This document shows, piece by piece, positions 18,625-28,233 of a DNA stretch of 64,000 nucleotides (positions within the stretch are counted from its first letter, which is position 1; each line of letters starts with the position of its first letter). A program made the position numbers and the translations under genes. Source of the DNA: an uncultured Photobacterium sp. (GTDB taxonomy: Bacteria > Pseudomonadota > Gammaproteobacteria > Enterobacterales > Vibrionaceae); contig NZ_CANMZV010000021.1 of the NCBI RefSeq assembly GCF_947502415.1, positions 1-64,000 of the forward strand, written 5' to 3'. The notes under the pieces are model-generated. The model made no database searches, was not told the DNA's origin, and saw only the letters and a list, made by a program, of their open reading frames with translations.

Positions 18625-18652
18625 ATAATACTCACGATTGTTATAAAATCAA
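18625..18652 (-). promoter_or_regulatory. sigma-70 promoter of metK
   Basis: On the minus strand: -35 TTGATT (18647-18652), 16-base spacer, -10 TATTAT (18625-18630). The predicted start falls in the met boxes and leaves a leader of about 115 bases. The rest of the 401-base metK-tkt gap (18653-18901) must hold the tkt promoter; I found no convincing -35/-10 pair there and no other feature. Confidence 0.75.
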
Positions 18653-18901
18653 CATTACGAATATTAAGGATATGGCAGAAACCACAAAGCAAACGATTAC
18701 CTAGTGAGGGCCTAAGGGCGAATTTTTGCTTTTTGGCGAGTGGTTAGCTTATTGATATCGGACTTATTTTACTGACGAAAACGTTTGCGGTCCGGGGGCA
18801 GACTTTGCGACAATACCCGCCCGCTGATTCCTGGTTTATTTGTTGTATGTATATATGGCAGATAACCACCACAAAAAAGTCTACGAATTTTTGGAGCAGA
18901 C

Positions 18902-20914
18902 ATGTCTTCTCGTAACCATCTTTCAAATAAAGAGCTGGCTAATGCAATCCGTGCCCTGAGCATGGACGGTGTACAGCAGGCAAATTCTGGCCACCCTGGT
19001 GCCCCTATGGGTATGGCTGACATCGCTGAAGTATTATGGCGTAGCCACATGAACCACAACCCACAAAACCCGCAGTGGGCTGATCGCGACCGTTTTGTTT
19101 TGTCAAACGGCCACGGTTCAATGCTGATTTACTCTCTGCTTCATCTGACTGGTTATGATCTGTCGATTGGTGATCTGAAAAACTTCCGTCAGCTTCATTC
19201 TAAAACACCAGGCCACCCAGAATACGGTTATGCACCTGGCGTTGAAACTACGACGGGTCCACTAGGCCAGGGTATTACTAACGCGGTAGGTATGGCGATT
19301 GCTGAAAAAGCGATGGCTGACCAGTTCAACCGCGACGGTCACGACATTGTTGACCACTTTACTTATGTATTCATGGGTGATGGCTGCATGATGGAAGGTA
19401 TCTCGCATGAGGCTTGCTCTCTTGCTGGTACTTTAGGCCTTGGCAAACTCGTTGCCTTCTGGGACGACAATGGCATTTCTATCGACGGTGAAGTTGAAGG
19501 TTGGTTCACAGATGACACCGCGAAGCGTTTCGAAGCTTACGGCTGGCACGTTATCCCTGCGGTTGACGGTCACGATTCAGAAGCAATCAACGCTGCTATC
19601 GAAGCGGCGAAAGCTGAAACGGGTAAGCCAACACTTATCTGCTGTAAAACAATCATCGGCTTTGGTTCTCCAAACAAAGCAGGTTCTCACGACTGCCACG
19701 GTGCACCACTAGGTGCTGAAGAAATTGCCGCAGCCCGTGAATTCCTGGGATGGAACCACGGCCCATTCGAAATCCCGGCAGACGTAGCTGCTGAATGGGA
19801 TGCGAAAGAAGAAGGTGCAACTAAAGAAGCCGTTTGGGGTGAAAAGTTCGCAGCATATGAAGCGGCATATCCTGAACTAGCGGCAGAATTCAAACGCCGC
19901 AGCACTGGTGAGCTACCAGAAAACTGGGAAGAAGCAACGAACGCGATTATTGCAGAGCTTCAGGCTAACCCAGCAAACATCGCTTCCCGTAAAGCCTCTC
20001 AAAACGCGCTGGAAGCATTCGGCAAGCTACTACCAGAGTTCATGGGCGGTTCTGCTGACCTTGCGCCATCTAACCTGACTATGTGGTCTGGTTCTAAGTC
20101 ACTGACAGCTGACGATGCATCAGGTAACTACATCCACTACGGTGTTCGTGAATTCGGGATGACAGCGATCATCAACGGTATTGCCCTGCACGGTGGTTTC
20201 GTACCATACGGCGCAACTTTCCTGATGTTCATGGAATACGCACGTAATGCAATGCGTATGGCTGCGCTAATGAAAGTGCAGAACATCCAGGTTTACACTC
20301 ACGATTCAATCGGTCTGGGTGAAGATGGCCCGACTCACCAGCCTGTAGAGCAAATTTCTTCATTACGTCTGACTCCTAACATGAGCACATGGCGTCCATG
20401 TGATCAGGTTGAGTCTGCAGTAGCTTGGAAATTCGCTATCGAGCGTAAAAACGGCCCAACGTCACTGATCTTCTCTCGCCAGAATCTGGCACAGCAGGAT
20501 CGCAGTGAAGCACAGGTTGCTGATATCGCCAAGGGTGGTTATATCCTGAAAGATTGCGAAGACAAGCCAGAGCTTATCTTGATCGCGACTGGTTCTGAAG
20601 TTGAGCTGGCAACAGAAGCGTACGCACAGCTAACCGCTGAAGGCCGTAAGGTTCGCGTTGTTTCTATGCCGGCAACGGATGTATTTGACAAGCAAGATGC
20701 GGCTTACCGTGAAGCGGTACTACCATCGGATGTTACTGCTCGTGTTGCAATTGAAGCAGGTATTGCTGATTTCTGGTATAAATACGTTGGTTTTGACGGC
20801 CGTATTATCGGTATGACAACTTTCGGTGAATCTGCACCGGCAGGTGAGCTGTTCAAGATGTTCGGTTTTACAACTGAAAACGTTATCGATACGGCGAAAG
20901 AGCTACTCGCTTAA
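18902..20914 (+). CDS. tkt: transketolase
   Basis: Thiamine-diphosphate enzyme moving two-carbon units between sugar phosphates in the pentose phosphate pathway. 670 residues (E. coli TktA 663). The N-terminal [13 protein letters not shown], the [15 protein letters not shown] segment, the ThDP/Mg motif [13 protein letters not shown], the catalytic Glu region [19 protein letters not shown] and [18 protein letters not shown] are intact. A TGGAGC ribosome-binding site lies 6-7 bases before the ATG. It ends at its own terminator, so it is probably monocistronic, and it is strongly codon biased. Confidence 0.97.
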   Translation: MSSRNHLSNKELANAIRALSMDGVQQANSGHPGAPMGMADIAEVLWRSHMNHNPQNPQWADRDRFVLSNGHGSMLIYSLLHLTGYDLSIGDLKNFRQLHSKTPGHPEYGYAPGVETTTGPLGQGITNAVGMAIAEKAMADQFNRDGHDIVDHFTYVFMGDGCMMEGISHEACSLAGTLGLGKLVAFWDDNGISIDGEVEGWFTDDTAKRFEAYGWHVIPAVDGHDSEAINAAIEAAKAETGKPTLICCKTIIGFGSPNKAGSHDCHGAPLGAEEIAAAREFLGWNHGPFEIPADVAAEWDAKEEGATKEAVWGEKFAAYEAAYPELAAEFKRRSTGELPENWEEATNAIIAELQANPANIASRKASQNALEAFGKLLPEFMGGSADLAPSNLTMWSGSKSLTADDASGNYIHYGVREFGMTAIINGIALHGGFVPYGATFLMFMEYARNAMRMAALMKVQNIQVYTHDSIGLGEDGPTHQPVEQISSLRLTPNMSTWRPCDQVESAVAWKFAIERKNGPTSLIFSRQNLAQQDRSEAQVADIAKGGYILKDCEDKPELILIATGSEVELATEAYAQLTAEGRKVRVVSMPATDVFDKQDAAYREAVLPSDVTARVAIEAGIADFWYKYVGFDGRIIGMTTFGESAPAGELFKMFGFTTENVIDTAKELLA

Positions 20915-20959
20915 TTGGTCGTTTTACCTACTTGGTATGACGATTTATTTCGATGTATG

Positions 20960-20990
20960 AAAAAAAGACCTCATTAAGAGGTCTTTTTTT
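20960..20990 (+). terminator. rho-independent terminator after tkt
   Basis: AAAAAAAGACCTC (20960-20972), loop ATTAA, GAGGTCTTTTTTT (20978-20990): a strong stem and T tract. Confidence 0.95.
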
Positions 20991-21091
20991 GCTTAAAATG
21001 CGACATACATCACTTGTTTTCCACATAACCTTAGCCGAAGTTAGTGATGTTTTCATTATTCATCTTATTGATTTGTAATTATTTTTAACAA

Positions 21092-21113
21092 TCAGGTGAT
21101 AGGGGTCACAATT
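21092..21113 (+). promoter_or_regulatory. CRP-cAMP binding site upstream of epd
   Basis: GGTGA (21095-21099), N6, TCACA (21106-21110) matches TGTGA-N6-TCACA at 9 of 10 core positions. It lies about 65 bases before the epd ATG; a possible -10 TATACA is at 21138-21143, placing the site near -50. CRP control of the epd operon is known in E. coli. Confidence 0.6.
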
Positions 21114-21175
21114 AAGGTGATTCTCTGCTTTGCTTGGTATACACTAACGCGGCTTAGTAAATTTGTAGCACGGAT

Positions 21176-22216
21176 ATGACACTAAAAGTCGCAATAAATG
21201 GATTCGGTCGCATCGGACGCAGTGTGCTTCGCGCACTGTACGAAAGCGGCAAAAATCATCAGATCAACGTCGTGGCGGTCAATGAACTGGCTGAGCCTGA
21301 AGCAATGGCTCACCTGTTGCAGTACGATACCAGCCATGGACGTTTCCATAAGCCTGTCAGCCATGACCAGGAGCACCTTTTTATCGCTCAGGAAAATGGT
21401 GACCAAGACAGCATCCGAATTCTGCATCAACCCGACCTTAACCTGTTGCCATGGAAAGATCTCGACGTCGACATTGTGCTCGACTGTACCGGTATCTATG
21501 GCTCGAGGGCTGATGGCGAGGCACATATTAATGCTGGTGCTGACAAGGTGTTGTTTTCTCATCCGGGCGCTAACGATATCGACAATACCATCATTTATGG
21601 TGTGAACCATGAGACGCTCAGACCGGAACACCGCATTGTTTCCAACGGCTCTTGTACCACCAACTGTATTGTCCCGGTAATTAAGGTTTTGGACGACACC
21701 TTCGGTATTGAATCCGGCACCATTACTACAATTCACTCGGCAATGAATGACCAGCAGGTCATTGACGCCTACCACACTGATTTACGCCGTACCCGCGCAG
21801 CCAGCCAGTCAATTATTCCAGTCGATACTAAACTTCATCTTGGTATCGGTCGTATTTTTCCGAAATTTTCTGACAAATTTGAAGCGATATCTGTGCGTGT
21901 TCCGACAATAAATGTCACAGCGATGGATTTAAGTGTCACAGTTAAAACAAATGTGAAAGTTAATGACATAAATCAATCACTGGCGGAGGCGTCTCGTTGT
22001 ACATTAACTGGCATAGTTGATTACACCGAAGCACCACTTGTATCAATTGACTTCAATCACGATCCCCATAGCGCGATTGTAGATGGCACCCAGACTAGGG
22101 TTAGTAACCAGCACCTGATTAAGATGTTGGTGTGGTGTGATAATGAATGGGGATTTGCCAACCGGATGCTAGATACCGCGTTGGCCATGCACAAAACCAG
22201 TGCAGAACAAGAGTAA
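21176..22216 (+). CDS. epd: D-erythrose-4-phosphate dehydrogenase
   Basis: GAPDH-family enzyme that oxidises erythrose 4-phosphate to 4-phosphoerythronate, the first step of pyridoxal phosphate synthesis. 346 residues (E. coli 339). NAD-binding [17 protein letters not shown] at the N-terminus; catalytic Cys in [12 protein letters not shown]. Identification as Epd rather than GapA rests on the start [19 protein letters not shown], the [23 protein letters not shown] segment, and the position upstream of pgk and fba. pdxJ of the same pathway is also in this window. Confidence 0.95.
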   Translation: MTLKVAINGFGRIGRSVLRALYESGKNHQINVVAVNELAEPEAMAHLLQYDTSHGRFHKPVSHDQEHLFIAQENGDQDSIRILHQPDLNLLPWKDLDVDIVLDCTGIYGSRADGEAHINAGADKVLFSHPGANDIDNTIIYGVNHETLRPEHRIVSNGSCTTNCIVPVIKVLDDTFGIESGTITTIHSAMNDQQVIDAYHTDLRRTRAASQSIIPVDTKLHLGIGRIFPKFSDKFEAISVRVPTINVTAMDLSVTVKTNVKVNDINQSLAEASRCTLTGIVDYTEAPLVSIDFNHDPHSAIVDGTQTRVSNQHLIKMLVWCDNEWGFANRMLDTALAMHKTSAEQE

Positions 22217-22293
22217 GAATTATAGGGCTTGGCAGTGACGCCGGGCCGACAAAAACTTTGACTTTAAATTAATCAATGTTGAGAGGACAAACC

Positions 22294-23457
22294 ATGTCTG
22301 TAATCAAGATGACTGATCTGGACCTAGCAGGTAAACGCGTATTTATCCGTGCGGACCTAAACGTGCCAGTAAAAGACGGTAAAGTAACTTCTGATGCTCG
22401 TATTCTTGCATCACTTCCAACTATCAAACACTGCGTGGAAGCTGGTGCGAAAGTGATGGTTACTTCTCACCTAGGTCGTCCTACTGAAGGTGAATACGCG
22501 GAAGAGTTCTCTCTACAGCCTGTTGTTAACTACCTAAACGACGCACTGGATTGCGAAGTTAAACTAGCAAAAGACTACCTTGACGGTATCGAGCTTAACG
22601 CTGGTGAGCTGGTTGTTCTTGAAAACGTTCGCTTCAACAAAGGCGAGAAGAAGAACGAAGAAGAGCTATCTAAGAAGTACGCGGCACTGTGTGACATCTT
22701 CGTAATGGATGCATTCGGTACGGCTCACCGTGCTCAGGCTTCTACTCACGGTGTTGGCATGAACGCACCAGTAGCTTGTGCTGGTCCTCTACTGGCTAAC
22801 GAGCTTGATGCACTTGGCAAAGCAATGGACAAGCCTGCTCGTCCAATGGTTGCTATCGTTGGTGGTTCTAAAGTTTCTACTAAGCTAACTGTTCTGGAAT
22901 CTCTATCTAAAGTTGCAGACCAGCTAGTTGTTGGTGGTGGTATTGCGAACACATTCATCGCAGCTGCTGGCCACAATGTTGGTAAATCTCTATACGAAGC
23001 TGACCTGGTAGGAACTGCTAAGAAGCTAATGGATGAGTGTGCAATTCCTGTTGCAACTGACGTAGCTTGTGCAAAAGCTTTCGATGAAAACGCAGAAGCT
23101 GAAATCAAGCACGTATCTGAAGTTCAGGACGACGATATGATCTTCGACCTGGGTCCTGATTCAACTGCAGAATTGGCGAAAATCCTGAAAGATGCGAAAA
23201 CCATCCTATGGAATGGCCCTGTAGGCGTATTCGAATTCAAGAACTTCGAAGCGGGTACTGAAGGTATCTCTCGTGCAATCGCTGAATCTGAAGGTTTCTC
23301 TGTAGCCGGTGGTGGTGACACGCTAGCAGCTATCGACAAGTTCGGTATCAAAGCTGACGTTTCTTACATCTCTACTGGTGGCGGTGCGTTCCTTGAGTTC
23401 GTTGAAGGTAAGGTTCTTCCTGCCGTTGCTATGCTTGAAGAGCGTGCAAAAGCGTAA
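22294..23457 (+). CDS. pgk: phosphoglycerate kinase
   Basis: Glycolytic enzyme making ATP and 3-phosphoglycerate from 1,3-bisphosphoglycerate. From the ATG at 22294, preceded by GAGAGGAC, the product is 387 residues, same as E. coli. Landmarks: [41 protein letters not shown], and the C-terminal [13 protein letters not shown] and [10 protein letters not shown]. Very strong codon bias, with CTA and CTG for Leu and GTA or GTT for Val. It is part of epd-pgk-fba. Confidence 0.98.
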   Translation: MSVIKMTDLDLAGKRVFIRADLNVPVKDGKVTSDARILASLPTIKHCVEAGAKVMVTSHLGRPTEGEYAEEFSLQPVVNYLNDALDCEVKLAKDYLDGIELNAGELVVLENVRFNKGEKKNEEELSKKYAALCDIFVMDAFGTAHRAQASTHGVGMNAPVACAGPLLANELDALGKAMDKPARPMVAIVGGSKVSTKLTVLESLSKVADQLVVGGGIANTFIAAAGHNVGKSLYEADLVGTAKKLMDECAIPVATDVACAKAFDENAEAEIKHVSEVQDDDMIFDLGPDSTAELAKILKDAKTILWNGPVGVFEFKNFEAGTEGISRAIAESEGFSVAGGGDTLAAIDKFGIKADVSYISTGGGAFLEFVEGKVLPAVAMLEERAKA

Positions 23458-23598
23458 TTGACGGGGTGGGAGCTTTGGCTCCCGTCCATTAATTGTTTGT
23501 TAAACAGATCAAGTTTTTATAGAATACTTGGCTGAAAGCAAACGATTGCAAAAGATTTAATATTACACACAGACAACAAGGCAAATAGGACTATTGTT

Positions 23599-24675
23599 AT
23601 GTCTAAGATCTTCGATTTCGTAAAACCTGGTGTTATTTCTGGCGACGACGTACAGAAAGTTTTTGAAGTTGCAAAAGAAAACAAATTTGCACTTCCAGCA
23701 GTTAACGTTGTTAACACTGACTCTATCAACGGTGTTCTAGAAGCTGCTGCTAAAGTTAAAGCTCCAGTAATCGTTCAGTTCTCTAACGGCGGTGCTGCAT
23801 TTTTCGCTGGTAAAGGTCTGAAACTAGAAGGTCAGGAAGCACAAATCAAAGGTGCTGTAGCTGGTGCAAAATACGTACACGCTATTGCTGAAACTTACGG
23901 TGTACCAGTGATCCTTCACACTGACCACGCTGCTAAGAAACTACTTCCATGGATTGACGGTCTACTAGACGCTGGTGAAGAGTTCTTCGCTCAAACTGGT
24001 AAGCCTCTATTCTCTTCTCACATGATTGACCTGTCTGAAGAGTCTCTAGAAGAAAACATCGAAATCTCAGCTAAGTACCTAGAGCGTATGGCTAAGATGA
24101 ACATGACTCTAGAAATTGAACTAGGTTGTACTGGTGGTGAAGAAGACGGCGTTGACAACACTGATATGGATCAGTCTGAGCTGTACACTTCTCCTGAAGA
24201 CGTTGCTTACGCATACGAGAAACTAAACGCTGTTAGCCCACGTTTCACTATCGCAGCCTCTTTCGGTAACGTACACGGTGTTTACAAGCCTGGTAACGTT
24301 GTTCTGACTCCAACTATCCTACGTGACTCTCAGGCATACTGTTCAGAGAAATTCGGCCTAGAAGCTAACTCTCTAAACTTCGTATTCCACGGTGGTTCTG
24401 GTTCTACTGAAGCAGAAATCCAAGAGTCTATCGGTTACGGTGTTATCAAAATGAACATCGATACTGATACTCAGTGGGCTAACTGGGATGGTATCCGTCA
24501 GTTCGAAGCTGAGAACCACGACTACCTACAAGGCCAGATCGGTAACCCAACTGGTCCTGATGCACCTAACAAGAAGTTCTACGATCCTCGCGTATGGCTA
24601 CGTGCTGGTCAGGCTTCAATGGTTGCTCGCCTTGAGAAAGCATTCGCTGACCTTAACGCAATCGACGTACTGTAA
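23599..24675 (+). CDS. fbaA: class II fructose-bisphosphate aldolase
   Basis: Zinc-dependent aldolase of glycolysis and gluconeogenesis. 358 residues (E. coli 359). Zinc ligands are in VILHTDHAAKKLLPW, GCTGGEEDG, and HGGSGSTEAEIQ; the family signature YGVPVILHTDHAA is present. An extreme codon preference (Leu almost always CTA) indicates very high expression. A 141-base gap from pgk leaves room for a separate promoter. A terminator follows. Confidence 0.98.
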   Translation: MSKIFDFVKPGVISGDDVQKVFEVAKENKFALPAVNVVNTDSINGVLEAAAKVKAPVIVQFSNGGAAFFAGKGLKLEGQEAQIKGAVAGAKYVHAIAETYGVPVILHTDHAAKKLLPWIDGLLDAGEEFFAQTGKPLFSSHMIDLSEESLEENIEISAKYLERMAKMNMTLEIELGCTGGEEDGVDNTDMDQSELYTSPEDVAYAYEKLNAVSPRFTIAASFGNVHGVYKPGNVVLTPTILRDSQAYCSEKFGLEANSLNFVFHGGSGSTEAEIQESIGYGVIKMNIDTDTQWANWDGIRQFEAENHDYLQGQIGNPTGPDAPNKKFYDPRVWLRAGQASMVARLEKAFADLNAIDVL

Positions 24676-24710
24676 TTAGTTCGTTAACCGCGTAAGCGAA
24701 AAACAGTTTG

Positions 24711-24739
24711 AAAAAGCCCGCTTTTGCGGGTTTTTTTTT
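24711..24739 (+). terminator. rho-independent terminator after fbaA
   Basis: CCCGC (24717-24721), loop TTTT, GCGGG (24726-24730), flanked by an A run and followed by nine T. Confidence 0.93.
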
Positions 24740-24886
24740 GCCTGTAGTTCACGGATGAAAGCATCAGTTTGCTAATTAATTGGTATCTGTATTAGCCAGA
24801 GGTATTATTTTACAGGTATAAATTGCTGCTGGTGGCGATCATCGCCCGGCCAAACATAACAACAATGGAAAGAGAGAAAATAAAGT

Positions 24887-25771
24887 ATGACAGAGAGTGT
24901 TGCGGAAACTGTGGTCGAAACTATTACGGAGAATGAGTTAGCCACCGGAGTGATGAATGCCGGCAACTGGGTAGCAGATAATCAGGATCTGCTGATCCAA
25001 TACGGTGTGAATATTATCTCTGCCTTGCTGATCTTGTTTGTCGGTAACCTTATTGTCAAAGCAATTGCTAACGGTGTTGCGAAAGTTTTGCGCAAGAAGG
25101 ATATGGATGATGCAGTAGTAGAGTTCCTTCATTCGCTGGTGCGTTACCTACTGTTTGTTATTGTACTGATTGCGGCTTTGGGGCGTGTCGGAGTGCAGAC
25201 CGCTTCAGTGGTTGCTGTGATTGGTGCCGCCGGTTTGGCTGTCGGCTTGGCTTTGCAAGGCTCGCTATCAAATTTTGCTGCCGGAGTGCTGATTGTGGCC
25301 TTCCGTCCGTTTAAGTCTGGCGATTATGTAGAAATTGGTGGTGTAGCGGGTTCGGTTGAATCGATCCAGGTGTTCTCGACGGTATTGAATACACCGGATA
25401 ACAAAATGGTGGTCGTGCCGAATGCTGCTGTGATTGGTGGCCCGATTACTAACTACTCGCGCCATGCAACTCGCCGCATCGATTTGGTGATCGGTGTATC
25501 TTATGATGCTGATCTGAAACATACCAAGGAAGTTCTTACCCGTGTAATTGATGCGGATACGCGTATTTTGCAAGATCCGGCGCCAACGATCGGGGTATTG
25601 GCTCTGGCAGATTCATCGGTCAACTTTGCCGTGCGTCCTTGGGTAAAAACGTCTGATTACTGGGGCGTTTATTTTGATTTGATGCAGGCGGTCAAAGAAG
25701 AGCTGGATAAAGAAAATATCGGTATTCCTTATCCGCAGATGGATGTGCACCTCAATAAGCTCAACGGTTAA
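24887..25771 (+). CDS. mscS: small-conductance mechanosensitive channel MscS
   Basis: Heptameric inner-membrane channel opened by membrane tension during hypo-osmotic shock. 294 residues (E. coli 286). Three hydrophobic segments at about 35-60, 75-100 and 105-140; the third is the pore helix with the Gly/Ala pattern AAGLAVGLALQGSLSNFAAG, followed by VLIVAFRPFKSGDYVEIGG of the cytoplasmic beta domain. The fba-mscS neighbourhood is the classical one. The gene is followed by a bidirectional terminator. Confidence 0.96.
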   Translation: MTESVAETVVETITENELATGVMNAGNWVADNQDLLIQYGVNIISALLILFVGNLIVKAIANGVAKVLRKKDMDDAVVEFLHSLVRYLLFVIVLIAALGRVGVQTASVVAVIGAAGLAVGLALQGSLSNFAAGVLIVAFRPFKSGDYVEIGGVAGSVESIQVFSTVLNTPDNKMVVVPNAAVIGGPITNYSRHATRRIDLVIGVSYDADLKHTKEVLTRVIDADTRILQDPAPTIGVLALADSSVNFAVRPWVKTSDYWGVYFDLMQAVKEELDKENIGIPYPQMDVHLNKLNG

Positions 25772-25793
25772 GTAGATAGACTCAGCACAATAA

Positions 25794-25817
25794 AAATGGA
25801 GCCGCATGGCTCCATTT
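25794..25817 (+). terminator. bidirectional terminator between mscS and the YbaK-like gene
   Basis: AAATGGAGCC (25794-25803), loop GCAT, GGCTCCATTT (25808-25817), with flanking A and T runs. It serves the two convergent genes. Confidence 0.88.
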
Positions 25818-25838
25818 GTCTATCTGGGATGCAGATGT

Positions 25839-26360
25839 TTATGCCTGCTCGGCTTCTTTTTCCGGCAGCAAAATGACGGCGTTTGGCATTGCTTCCAGCA
25901 GGGTCATCAGGGATGATGAAGCAAAGGCAAAAGTTAAGTTCGGCTTGCCTGGCGTGAACATCAGTTCCGGATAGCTAAAGACAACCGGATCCACAAGAAT
26001 ACGAATATCATCAGGCAGGCCGAAAGGACAGACAGCTCCGGGTTCGCAGCCAATGGCTTCAATCATCTCTTCATTACTGCAAACGGATACTCGTTTGCCA
26101 AGTACTTGCTTAACCAGTTTGCTGTCCAAACGGTTATCGCGGTGGGTCAGCAGCAAGCAGTGTCCACCTCCCTTGATTTTCAGAAACAGGCTCTTGGTAG
26201 GCGCGGCAGTCCAGCCTTGCTCTTTGGCTATTCGGGCATCGGTCTCGAAGTCGAGGATCGGTTCGTGTTGCCATGACTGATAATCCACGCCGGTTTGACT
26301 GAAAAGGTTAATATTTTTCTGATAGATAGCTTCCAGTGAAGCTGCGGATGCGTTAACCAA
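25839..26360 (-). CDS. YbaK/EbsC-family aminoacyl-tRNA deacylase-like protein
   Basis: 173 residues of the YbaK/ProX-like editing fold, which clears mischarged tRNA (Cys or Ala on tRNA-Pro in characterised members). Seen: YQSWQHEPILDFETDARIA, TKSLFLKIKGGGHCLLLTH, and GCEPGAVCPFGLPDDIRILVD, the usual GxxPGxVxPFG loop. Substrate is not predictable. The only good start is TTG at 26360, preceded by GGGAG; it overlaps the stop of the argO remnant by 8 bases, so its translation may be coupled to a broken gene. Residue 1-10 assignment is therefore uncertain. Confidence 0.85.
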   Translation of the reverse strand: MVNASAASLEAIYQKNINLFSQTGVDYQSWQHEPILDFETDARIAKEQGWTAAPTKSLFLKIKGGGHCLLLTHRDNRLDSKLVKQVLGKRVSVCSNEEMIEAIGCEPGAVCPFGLPDDIRILVDPVVFSYPELMFTPGKPNLTFAFASSSLMTLLEAMPNAVILLPEKEAEQA

Positions 26361-26640
26361 GGTAGCTCTCCCATAAGCCGTATGCCAGATGTGCGGCGAT
26401 AAAGAACATCATCGCTGCAACGAGGCCGCCGATAGAGCCCAGTATAACCACTGTATCCAAATACAAATGTGGGTTAAGTACAGTTACGGCAAGTGCACCT
26501 AAGATGACGGCGCGCCGACCGCGAGCCATGACTTCCTGTTGTTGTTCTTTTTGACCCGGGGAAGCAAAGGCACTTTTTAGTGACATGGCGCCATAGACGG
26601 TCAGGAAGGCGATACCGCCAAGGGTGACAGTAAAGAGCAA
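26353..26640 (-). pseudogene. argO: argO (LysE family arginine exporter), double deletion remnant
   Basis: The 95 codons match only parts of ArgO (about 205 residues, six membrane segments). The remnant begins in mid-protein at LLFTVTLGGIAFLTVYGAM, equivalent to about residue 63, continues through the family hallmark LAVTVLNPHLYLDTVVILGS, and then jumps directly from GSIGG to the last membrane segment VAAMMFFIAAHLAYG. So about 62 N-terminal residues and about 60 internal residues are missing; the internal loss is in frame. Its 5' end abuts the argP remnant at the same breakpoint near 26640. No promoter or start signal survives; no function is expected. Confidence 0.85.
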
Positions 26641-27393
26641 AGTTTCATTGCTATAAATGCAGATAGTCTGGCGACCTGGCTTTTGCCTGCCTTGAGTCCG
26701 CTTTTGAAGTCACGACGAATAGAGTTAAACCTGCTGGTTGAGGATGAAATCCGAACTCTGGATAAATTACGCAGTGGCGAGGTGGTTGGGGCGATCAGTA
26801 TGGAATCCAATTCTTTGCCAGGCTGTGTGGCTGATTATCTTGGTCGGGTTGATTACCTCTGTGTTGCCAGTCCTGAGTTTGCCAAGAAATATTTTTCTGA
26901 CGGAGTGACAAGGGAGAGCCTGCTGGCTGCGCCGGGGGTGGCGTTCGAGCAGCATGATGATATGCATGAACGCTTTGTTCACCAGCATTTTAACTTGCCG
27001 CTGGGGAGCGTGATGAAGCATACGGTGAGATCGTCCGAGGCCTTTGTCAGGGTGGCTGTCGAGGGGGTTGCTTATTGCCTGATCCCGAGGGTGCAGATTC
27101 AGAATGAACTCGACAGTGGCTTATTGATCAACCTGATCCCGGAAGTTTTTTTGACTAGCAGGATGTACTGGCATCACTGGGCGTTGGAAAGTGGAGTTCT
27201 GAGTGAGTTGTCACAACTGTTGATCAGGCATGCCCGTAAGGTGTCGCCCCAGTACGATCTGCCCGTTAATCGGTGCAATGTTAGCTTGTCGGGTAGCGTA
27301 AAAAATAAAACGTCGTGCGATATATTTTGCCTGTTAGGGATTTTTTGTCGTTCCCAGTTGTCGAATGGGCAACAGACTTTTTTACCGGTATAA
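26641..27393 (+). pseudogene. argP: argP (LysR-type regulator), N-terminally truncated
   Basis: From 26641 the frame reads SFIAINADSLATWLLPALSP, then LNLLVEDEIRTLDKLRSGEV and DDMHERFVHQHFNLPLGSV: the effector-binding half of ArgP (IciA), the lysine/arginine-responsive activator of argO. Roughly 87 N-terminal residues, including the whole winged-helix DNA-binding domain, are absent; upstream sequence is the opposite strand of argO. The C-terminus also reads about 35 residues past the usual end (CNVSLSGSVKNK onward). Any product from an internal TTG at 26683 could not bind DNA. In intact genomes argP and argO are neighbours, which supports a single deletion. Confidence 0.87.
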
Positions 27394-27410
27394 CCAACTA
27401 GGATAATCTT

Positions 27411-28109
27411 ATGAAAAAACAGCTGTTAGCCGTGGTATTAGGATTGAGTTCATTAGGTTTTGCTGGGGCGGCGTCAGCTCAAATGACGGTACCTCACCTT
27501 GAAACTGTCGGTAGTGGTGAAGTAACGGCCCAGCCGGATATGGCTGAGTTTTCGGTTGCAGTCGAAGAGACGCGAGCCTCGGCGAAGGAAGCCAAGCAAG
27601 CGGTTGATAAGGCAGTAACGGCATTTGTGGAGCGTTTACTGGCGCAAGGGGTAGAGCGTTCGGATATTCAGAGTGCAAACATCAGCTTGCAGCCACAGTA
27701 CCACTATCCAAAGGATAAGAAGCCGGAGCTGACGGGTTATCGAGCCAGCCGTTATGTGACTGTGACGGTCAGGGCGTTGGATAAGCTTAATACCTACCTT
27801 GATAATGCGCTGGGGGATGGGATCAACCGGATCAACAATATCAACCTGAAAGTCAGTAATGAAGCCGAATATATCGAAAAGGCTCGCCAGGTCGCAATCA
27901 AAGATGCCATCGCTAAAGCTGAGTCGTTGGCGAAAGGGTTTGGTGAAAAGCTTGATGGGGTTTGGCGTATTACTTATCAGGTAGCAAGTCCCCGTCCGGT
28001 AATGATGCGGATGGCGATGGATGCGGCTCCAGAGGTTTCAGCGACATACCAGGATACCGAGATCACTATCCGTGATCGGGTTGAGGTGGTATTTAAGTTA
28101 GAAGATTAA
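27411..28109 (+). CDS. yggE: SIMPL domain-containing periplasmic protein (YggE-like)
   Basis: 232 residues (E. coli YggE 246). Signal peptide MKKQLLAVVLGLSSLGFAGA ending near ASA, then a SIMPL (DUF541) domain: VGSGEVTAQPDMAEFSVAV, IQSANISLQPQY, GYRASRYVTVTVRALDKL, INNINLKVSNEAEY. E. coli YggE is linked to lower oxidative stress; the mechanism is unknown. It sits beside argO/argP as in E. coli. Start ATG follows AGGATAATCTT. Confidence 0.92.
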   Translation: MKKQLLAVVLGLSSLGFAGAASAQMTVPHLETVGSGEVTAQPDMAEFSVAVEETRASAKEAKQAVDKAVTAFVERLLAQGVERSDIQSANISLQPQYHYPKDKKPELTGYRASRYVTVTVRALDKLNTYLDNALGDGINRINNINLKVSNEAEYIEKARQVAIKDAIAKAESLAKGFGEKLDGVWRITYQVASPRPVMMRMAMDAAPEVSATYQDTEITIRDRVEVVFKLED

Positions 28110-28124
28110 AGTTTCCTTAGATAC

Positions 28125-28153
28125 AAAAAGGAGAGCAAATGCTCTCCTTTTTT
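28125..28153 (+). terminator. bidirectional terminator between yggE and serA
   Basis: AAAAAGGAGAGC (28125-28136), loop AAAT, GCTCTCCTTTTT (28141-28152). It stands between convergent genes and works in both directions. Confidence 0.93.
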
Positions 28154-28233
28154 ATATTGGCTAGCTTGGCTCTAGAGCCTTACTTTAATGTTTTGCTTTG
28201 GTGCTCGAGCTTTGACGGCACTTACTTTGCTGG

